NCBI RefSeq assembly: GCF_000720325.1
Contig: NZ_JOJM01000062.1
Location: 9,335-73,334 of the forward strand
DNA: 64,000 nucleotides
Reading direction: 5' to 3'
Source of the DNA: Streptomyces sp. NRRL B-1347
GTDB taxonomy: Bacteria; Actinomycetota; Actinomycetes; Streptomycetales; Streptomycetaceae
Part shown: piece after piece, positions 59,755 to 64,000 of the stretch
Layout: each line of letters begins with the position of its first letter
Position numbering within the stretch: the first letter of the stretch is position 1
Notes under the pieces: generated by a model
Told to the model about the DNA's origin: nothing
Seen by the model: the letters and a program-made list of their open reading frames with translations, nothing else
Databases searched by the model: none
Position numbers and translations under genes: made by a program

Positions 59755-61440
59755 GTGAACTTCACGCGCTGGAGCGCCCGGCTCCCCGGAACACAGCGCC
59801 GCGCCGCGGCGCGCACCGAGACCGGCGGCTCCCCGGCACAGCGAGGCGAGAGCTCCGTCCCCGCGGCCCGCGCCGAGCGCACCGCGGAGCACTCCACCGA
59901 CAGCGCCGGCGCCGCCGACGGGCCCGGCGGCGTCGAAGGACTGCCCGCCCGCGAGGTCCTCGACAGCATCCCCGCCCTCGTCGCCCTCGTGCACGGCCCC
60001 GACCACCGCATCGCGTACGTCAACGACGCGTACGCCACGGCGTTCGGCGCACGCCCCACCGGCGCCCCCGCGCGCGAGGCGCTGCCCGAGCTGGAGGAGG
60101 TCGGGCTGCTTCCGCTCCTCGACCAGGTGCTGCGCAGCTCCAAGCCGCGCACGGTCAAGTCCCGCAAGGTGCCCGGCGGCCGCTCGTACACGTTCACCTG
60201 CACCCCCGTGTCGCTGCCCCTGGGCGGGCCCGCCACGGACGCGCAGGACGGCGGGGTGCTCGTCTTCGCCGCCGACGTCACCGACCACGCGGACGCCGCC
60301 GAGCGCCTGCGCGCCAGCGAGCGCAGCCAGCGCGAGACCGCCGTGACGCTGCAACGCTCACTGCTGCCCCAGGAGTTGGAGCAGCCCGACGACCTGCGCA
60401 TCGCCGCCACGTACCAGCCAGGAGGCACCGAGGCCGCGGTCGGCGGCGACTGGTACGACGTGATCACGCTCGGCGGCGGCCGCACCGCCCTGGTCATCGG
60501 CGACGTCATGGGGCGCGGCGTGCGCGCGGCGGCCGTCATGGGCCAGCTCCGCACGGCCGTGCGCGCGTACGCCCGCCTGGACCTGCCGCCGCACGAGGTC
60601 CTGCAGCTCCTCGACGGCCTCGCCGCGGAGATCGACGCCAGCCAGATCGCCACGTGCGCGTACGCCGTCCACGATCCGAACGAGGGCAGCCTGACGTACG
60701 CGTCGGCGGGCCACCTGCCGATCCTCGTCCGCGACGAGAACGGCACGATCCACCGGGCGGACGAGCCCACGGGCCCGCCGCTCGGCACCGGCGGCTGGCT
60801 GCACGCCTCCGGCTCCGTGCCGCTCGGCCCCGGCTCCACCGCCGTGCTCTACACGGACGGCCTGGTGGAGCGCCGCAGCGAGGACATCGACGAGGGCGTC
60901 GCCTCCCTGGAGCGGGCCCTGGGCGGCGCCACCGGCACGCCCCAGGTGGTCTGCGACCGCCTGATCCGCGCCCTGGGGGTCACCGCCGACCACGACGACG
61001 ACGTGGCGGTCCTCGTCCTCCAGCAGCCCGCCCGCACCGGCGCGGACGCGGAGCTGTTCCGCAACGCGGCCCTGGAGCTGCTCGGCGGCGTGGAGGCGGC
61101 CCCACGCGCGCGTGCCTTCGCCACCGGCGTCCTCGCCAGCTGGCGGTTCCCGCCGGAGCTGCTCGACCTGGGCGTCCTGGCCGCCAGCGAACTGGTCGCG
61201 AACTCCCTCCAGCACGGCACCCCGCCGATGCGCCTGCGCCTGCGCCGCACCGACCGCCGGCTGATCATTGAGGTCACCGACGGCGACGACCACCTGCCCA
61301 GGCGCCGCCGCGCCGAGCCAGCGGACGAGGCGGGACGCGGCATCGCGATCGTCGCCACGATCGCTTCGAGCTGGGGCTCGCGCCGCACACCGGGCGGCGG
61401 CAAGGCCGTGTGGTGCGAGTTCGCGCTGCCGCGCGCGTAG
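59755..61440 (+). CDS. PAS / SpoIIE phosphatase / HATPase stress-switch protein
   Basis: This 561-residue cytoplasmic protein has a PAS domain (about 60-180: REVLDSIPALVALVHGPDHRIAYVNDAY), a PP2C/SpoIIE domain (about 200-420: GGDWYDVITLGG, VIGDVMGRGVRAAAVMGQL, DHDDDVAVLVLQ) and an RsbW-like HATPase domain (about 435-560: LGVLAASELVANSLQHG, GRGIAIVATIASSWG). It therefore combines phosphatase and kinase for anti-sigma regulation in one chain. GTG at 59755 with GAGG upstream is preferred; the 55 codons before it use AGA/AGG heavily, unlike Streptomyces genes. No STAS partner gene is adjacent. Confidence 0.9.
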   Translation: MNFTRWSARLPGTQRRAAARTETGGSPAQRGESSVPAARAERTAEHSTDSAGAADGPGGVEGLPAREVLDSIPALVALVHGPDHRIAYVNDAYATAFGARPTGAPAREALPELEEVGLLPLLDQVLRSSKPRTVKSRKVPGGRSYTFTCTPVSLPLGGPATDAQDGGVLVFAADVTDHADAAERLRASERSQRETAVTLQRSLLPQELEQPDDLRIAATYQPGGTEAAVGGDWYDVITLGGGRTALVIGDVMGRGVRAAAVMGQLRTAVRAYARLDLPPHEVLQLLDGLAAEIDASQIATCAYAVHDPNEGSLTYASAGHLPILVRDENGTIHRADEPTGPPLGTGGWLHASGSVPLGPGSTAVLYTDGLVERRSEDIDEGVASLERALGGATGTPQVVCDRLIRALGVTADHDDDVAVLVLQQPARTGADAELFRNAALELLGGVEAAPRARAFATGVLASWRFPPELLDLGVLAASELVANSLQHGTPPMRLRLRRTDRRLIIEVTDGDDHLPRRRRAEPADEAGRGIAIVATIASSWGSRRTPGGGKAVWCEFALPRA

Positions 61441-61463
61441 GTCTTCATACGACTACGCGCGCG
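61430..61463 (+). terminator. terminator with repeated ACGCGCGCGTAG element
   Basis: CGCGCGCGTAG, including the stop codon, pairs with CTACGCGCGCG across a 12-nt loop. A further direct copy of ACGCGCGCGTAG at 61476-61487 could form a competing hairpin. It lies between the stop and the convergent MFS gene. Confidence 0.7.
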
Positions 61464-61511
61464 TAGGCGATGCCCACGCGCGCGTAGCTGACGATTTCCC
61501 CGACCGGCCTC

Positions 61512-62789
61512 TTAGGAGTGGGCGGTCACGGCTTCGGGGGCGCCCTCGCCCTGGGCGACGACCCGGCTCTTCTGGGCGTACGGGTGGTTCTGCGCCGGCG
61601 TGAGGTGCTTGCCGAGCCGCAGCGCGAGCACCGTGATGCCCAGCGAGAAGAGCAGGAACGTCACGATGTACGGAGCGTGCAGCGTGGCGCCCATGGGGCC
61701 GCCCACGGCCGGGCCGACCGCCAGGGCCAGCTGCTTGACCAGGGCGAAGGCCGAGTTGTACCGGCCGACCATCGAATCCGGCGCCAGATCGGCGACCAGC
61801 GGCGCCACGGTCGGCGCGAGCATGGTCTCGCCGATCCCGAAGAGGGCGTACGTCGAGATGAAGGCGGCGGTGGCCATGGCCTGGCTGCCGTGGCCGACGC
61901 CCGCGTAGCCCGCGGCGATCCACGCCACGGCCCAGATGACGCCCACGGCGGCGATCACCTGCGAGCGCTTGCGGCGCTCGACGAACCGCAGGACGGCGAA
62001 CTGGGCGATCACGATCGCGCCGGTGTTGGCGGCGAGCGCGATGCCGAGCGTCGACGGCGAGATCCCGGCGGCCTCGACGCCGTACGCGGACAGGCCGGAC
62101 TCGAACTGTCCGTAGCAGGCGAAGAACAGCACGAAGCCGAGGACGCACAGCTGGAGCATCACCGGGTTGCGGAAGACGTCCTTCATGCTGCCCTTGGCCT
62201 GCGGGGCGGCGTCCGCGATCCGGGCCGAGCGGGGCAGGCGCGCGGTCAGCATGACGCCGACGAGCACCAGGAAGATCACGGTCTCGATGGCGAAGAGCAG
62301 CGTGAAGTCACTGGGCCGCTCGTGCTTGACGAGCTGGCCGCCGATCAGACCGCCGACGCCGAGGCCCAGGTTCTGCAGGAAGAACTGAGTGGCGAACGCG
62401 CGCGTGCGGGTGTCCGGCGTGGAGCACTCGACGATCATCGTCGCGAGCGCGGGCTGCATGACCGCCTGGCCCGCGCCGAGCGCACCGGCCGACAGCAGCA
62501 CGAGCGGCGCGCTGCTGGCCAGGCCGAGGCTCATGGCGCCGACCGCCGCGGTGAGCAGGGCGGCGACGAGGACGGGCAGCGGGCCGCGCCGGTCGATGGC
62601 GCGGCCGGAGAACGGCAGCACGATGAGCGCGGCCACCGCGAAGGCGGCGAGCACGAGGCCCGCCGTCACGGCGCCGAGGTCCCGGACCTGTGCCACGTAC
62701 ACGTACAGGAAGGGGACGGTAAAGCCGAGGCCGAACGCGCTCAGTGCGTTGCCCACGTGGATCCGGCGCATCGCGGCGCCCATCGCCAT
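61512..62789 (-). CDS. MFS transporter
   Basis: This 425-residue membrane protein has about twelve helices and the MFS loop motif (GRAIDRRGPLP between helices 2 and 3). The second half repeats the pattern. It is a probable drug or metabolite exporter; the adjacent divergent MarR gene suggests substrate-induced control. The start is uncertain: ATG at 62789 (MAMGAAM) is chosen, with GTG at 62801 as alternative. AGGTG precedes it at about 9 nt. Confidence 0.88.
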   Translation of the reverse strand: MAMGAAMRRIHVGNALSAFGLGFTVPFLYVYVAQVRDLGAVTAGLVLAAFAVAALIVLPFSGRAIDRRGPLPVLVAALLTAAVGAMSLGLASSAPLVLLSAGALGAGQAVMQPALATMIVECSTPDTRTRAFATQFFLQNLGLGVGGLIGGQLVKHERPSDFTLLFAIETVIFLVLVGVMLTARLPRSARIADAAPQAKGSMKDVFRNPVMLQLCVLGFVLFFACYGQFESGLSAYGVEAAGISPSTLGIALAANTGAIVIAQFAVLRFVERRKRSQVIAAVGVIWAVAWIAAGYAGVGHGSQAMATAAFISTYALFGIGETMLAPTVAPLVADLAPDSMVGRYNSAFALVKQLALAVGPAVGGPMGATLHAPYIVTFLLFSLGITVLALRLGKHLTPAQNHPYAQKSRVVAQGEGAPEAVTAHS

Positions 62790-62817
62790 GGTCACTTTCA
62801 CCTGCCTTAGGAGTGAA

Positions 62818-62871
62818 GACTTCGAAGCTAAAGTTAGGATCTAAACAATACACACCGAAGGACTTCGATGC
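62818..62871. promoter_or_regulatory. MarR-MFS operator region
   Basis: The 97-bp divergent gap holds two direct GACTTCGANGC elements (62818-62828 and 62861-62871). Between them is a perfect dyad TTAG-GAT-CTAA (62834-62844), a typical MarR-type half-site arrangement. All lie between the two start codons, so one site could control both genes. Confidence 0.6.
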
Positions 62872-62898
62872 CAACCACTCCCGTGCCATACTGCGCCC

Positions 62899-63447
62899 AT
62901 GGGTGACACCCCCGGCCCCACAGAGCCGACACTCGAAGAGCAGATCGCCGCCTACCAGCGCGAGTTCCGGGACCTCGATCCCCAGGTCGAGAAGATCGTC
63001 TCGGCCCTCGGCCGCCTCAACCGGCGGATGAACGTCGCCTACGGCCGCCAGACCGCGACCCTCGGCATCAGCAACGCCGAGTGGGAGGTCCTCAAGGCAC
63101 TGGTCCTCTCCGGCGCCCCCTACCGGATGGGCCCCGGCGAGCTGGCCAAGCGCCTCGGCCTCACGCCCGCCGCCATGACCCACCGCATCGACCGCATGGT
63201 GAGCGAGGGCCTGGTCACCAGGGAGCGCGACGAGTCCAACCGCGTACGGGTGATCGTGGAGCTCACCGGCGAGGGCCGGGAGAAGTGGCTGGAGGCGATG
63301 CGCCTCGCCACGGTCTTCGAGGAGGACCTCCTCCAGGACCTGTCCGCCTCCGAGCGGGGCGTCCTCGGCGAGGTGCTCACCCGGCTGCTGCGGCGCGTGG
63401 AGCACGCCCAGCCGGACGCGGGCGGCCGCCTCAACGACCTCGACTGA
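62899..63447 (+). CDS. MarR family transcriptional regulator
   Basis: This 182-residue winged-helix regulator has the DNA-binding domain at about 50-130 (MGPGELAKRLGLTPAAMTHRIDRMVSEGLVTRERDESNRVRVIVELT) and flanking dimerisation helices. The ATG at 62899 gives a natural start. It is divergent from the MFS transporter gene and probably represses it. The effector is unknown. Confidence 0.92.
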   Translation: MGDTPGPTEPTLEEQIAAYQREFRDLDPQVEKIVSALGRLNRRMNVAYGRQTATLGISNAEWEVLKALVLSGAPYRMGPGELAKRLGLTPAAMTHRIDRMVSEGLVTRERDESNRVRVIVELTGEGREKWLEAMRLATVFEEDLLQDLSASERGVLGEVLTRLLRRVEHAQPDAGGRLNDLD

Positions 63448-63465
63448 TGTTCACGGATCCGGGGG

Positions 63466-63494
63466 TTGACACTGCCCTGGTGGGTCCGTAAAGT
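63466..63494 (+). promoter_or_regulatory. rrn promoter 1 (consensus-like)
   Basis: TTGACA (63466-63471), a 17-bp spacer and TAAAGT (63489-63494) form the strongest housekeeping promoter in the window. Confidence 0.88.
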
Positions 63495-63626
63495 ACTCCG
63501 AGTTGTCGCGGGGCCGTAACGGTTCTGCGACAGCGCATCTCGCCGCTGACGCGGCACCCAAACACCAGCACGACCTCCCCCCGGGACTGATTTCGGCATG
63601 TCCGAATTCAATTCCCGGAGCGCGAT

Positions 63627-63655
63627 TTCGAATCGCCGGGAGAATCCGCTAAAGT
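63627..63655 (+). promoter_or_regulatory. rrn promoter 2 (weak -35)
   Basis: TAAAGT (63650-63655) is preceded at 17 bp by TTCGAA (63627-63632). It repeats the -10 of promoter 1 but with a poor -35, implying an activator or different spacing. Confidence 0.6.
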
Positions 63656-63720
63656 TTGGGACGTCGGAACGGCCCAACAGCCGGGAAGGCAACCCGAGTT
63701 GACCGGGAATCAGGCCCGAA

Positions 63721-63904
63721 AGGATCTGATAGAGTTGACACCGCCGGAAGGCCGAAAGGCCGGAAAGCACCGAGGAAATCGGAACGGACCGGGAAGCCGG
63801 AAAGATCTGATAGAGTCGGAACCGCCGAAAGGCAAAGGCCCTCCAACGGCCACCGGAAATGAAATCCGAACCGGGAACGGAACGGAAAACGGATCTGGTA
63901 GGGT
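63721..63904 (+). promoter_or_regulatory. three repeated GATCTGATAGAGT -10-like elements
   Basis: GATCTGATAGAGT occurs at 63723-63735 and 63804-63816, and GATCTGGTAGGGT at 63892-63904. The spacing is 81 and 88 bp. Upstream of each lie GGAA/CCGGGAA blocks rather than TTGACA. They match tandem rrn promoters of Streptomyces whose -35 regions are non-canonical. Confidence 0.65.
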
Positions 63905-64000
63905 TGGAAACACGAAATACCGAAGGGAAGCGCCCGGAGGAAAGCCCGAGAGGGTGAGTACAAAGGAAGCGTCCGTTCCTTGAGAACTCAACAGCGTGCC

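Larger units (their letters stand above)
63448..64000 (+). promoter_or_regulatory. promoter and leader region of an rRNA operon
   Basis: From about 63450 to the right edge there is no supported ORF. At least two clear promoters and three repeated -10-like elements point rightwards. The last bases, TTGAGAACTCAACAGCGTGCC (63981-64000 region), are those I recall just before the mature 16S rRNA in Streptomyces, so rrs should begin about 50-100 bp past the window. Base composition is AT-richer than the genes. Confidence 0.85.

Noticed and set aside
63656..63991. Short frames on both strands in the rrn leader
   Set aside because: They are made of promoter repeats (GGAA/CCGG blocks) and lack Streptomyces codon bias.

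Overview
The window looks like a piece of a Streptomyces chromosome core. G+C content and G/C-ending codons are very high. Gene order matches what I recall of Streptomyces coelicolor from about SCO4076 (lsrL) through purSQL, purFM, vdh, bldC and atrA (SCO4118) to a SpoIIE-type phosphatase; those SCO numbers are from memory, not a search. A perfect 14-bp parS-type site (26091-26104) and the start of an rRNA operon at the right edge suggest the oriC-proximal half. I see no prophage, insertion sequence, CRISPR array or complete biosynthetic cluster.

Layout. 1-2.3 kb: a drug-efflux-type ABC transporter (left gene cut by the window) and two tRNA-Gly genes. 2.3-6.3 kb: the Lsr2 paralogue lsrL, divergent from the translationally coupled purS-purQ-purL operon. 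6.3-11.8 kb: an ArsR-like regulator, a membrane-anchored M23 peptidase, a TetR regulator with a putative operator at its own start codon, an MDMPI-like enzyme, a double META-domain lipoprotein and a Tat-exported sulfatase. 12.4-18.8 kb: purF-purM, a DUF3073 protein, valine dehydrogenase, a conserved unknown, and bldC with a strong terminator. 19.2-26.6 kb: a small CPxCH protein, tRNA-Asp, HrpA helicase, a DsbA/CcdA-like thiol redox pair, parS, and a Glu-Asp-Phe tRNA cluster. 26.6-35 kb: a phosphoesterase, a mini-zincin, a lipoprotein, a DEAD-box RNA helicase with an RGG-like tail, tRNA-Lys, an acetyltransferase, and a VOC-cupin fusion divergent from its likely TetR regulator.

35-49 kb: envelope and signalling genes: a PIG-V-like mannosyltransferase, an ECF sigma factor with a coupled membrane protein, an alginate-lyase-like lipoprotein, initiator tRNA, a membrane SpoIIE phosphatase, an M23 peptidase behind a c-di-AMP (ydaO) riboswitch, an aldo/keto reductase, a PrsW-like protease, TrmB, LhgO and a sporulation-associated regulator. 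49-64 kb: a degenerate asparagine-synthetase-like protein, a giant SARP/NB-ARC regulator, a one-polypeptide sigma/anti-sigma/carbohydrate-binding fusion, AtrA divergent from a type II NADH dehydrogenase, a PAS/SpoIIE/HATPase switch protein, an MFS exporter divergent from a MarR regulator, and a tandem-promoter rRNA leader.

Themes. Purine synthesis is split into purSQL and purFM. Developmental regulators are dense (LsrL, BldC, the sporulation-associated protein, the SARP, the sigma fusion, AtrA, two SpoIIE phosphatases). Three regulators sit next to clean inverted repeats that are likely operators. The most unusual items are the catalytically degenerate Asn-synthetase-like protein beside the SARP, the sigma/anti-sigma/sugar-binding fusion, the VOC-cupin fusion with its operator-embedded promoter, and an orphan promoter downstream of bldC. 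Most protein families here are known; novelty lies mainly in the pairings and sites.
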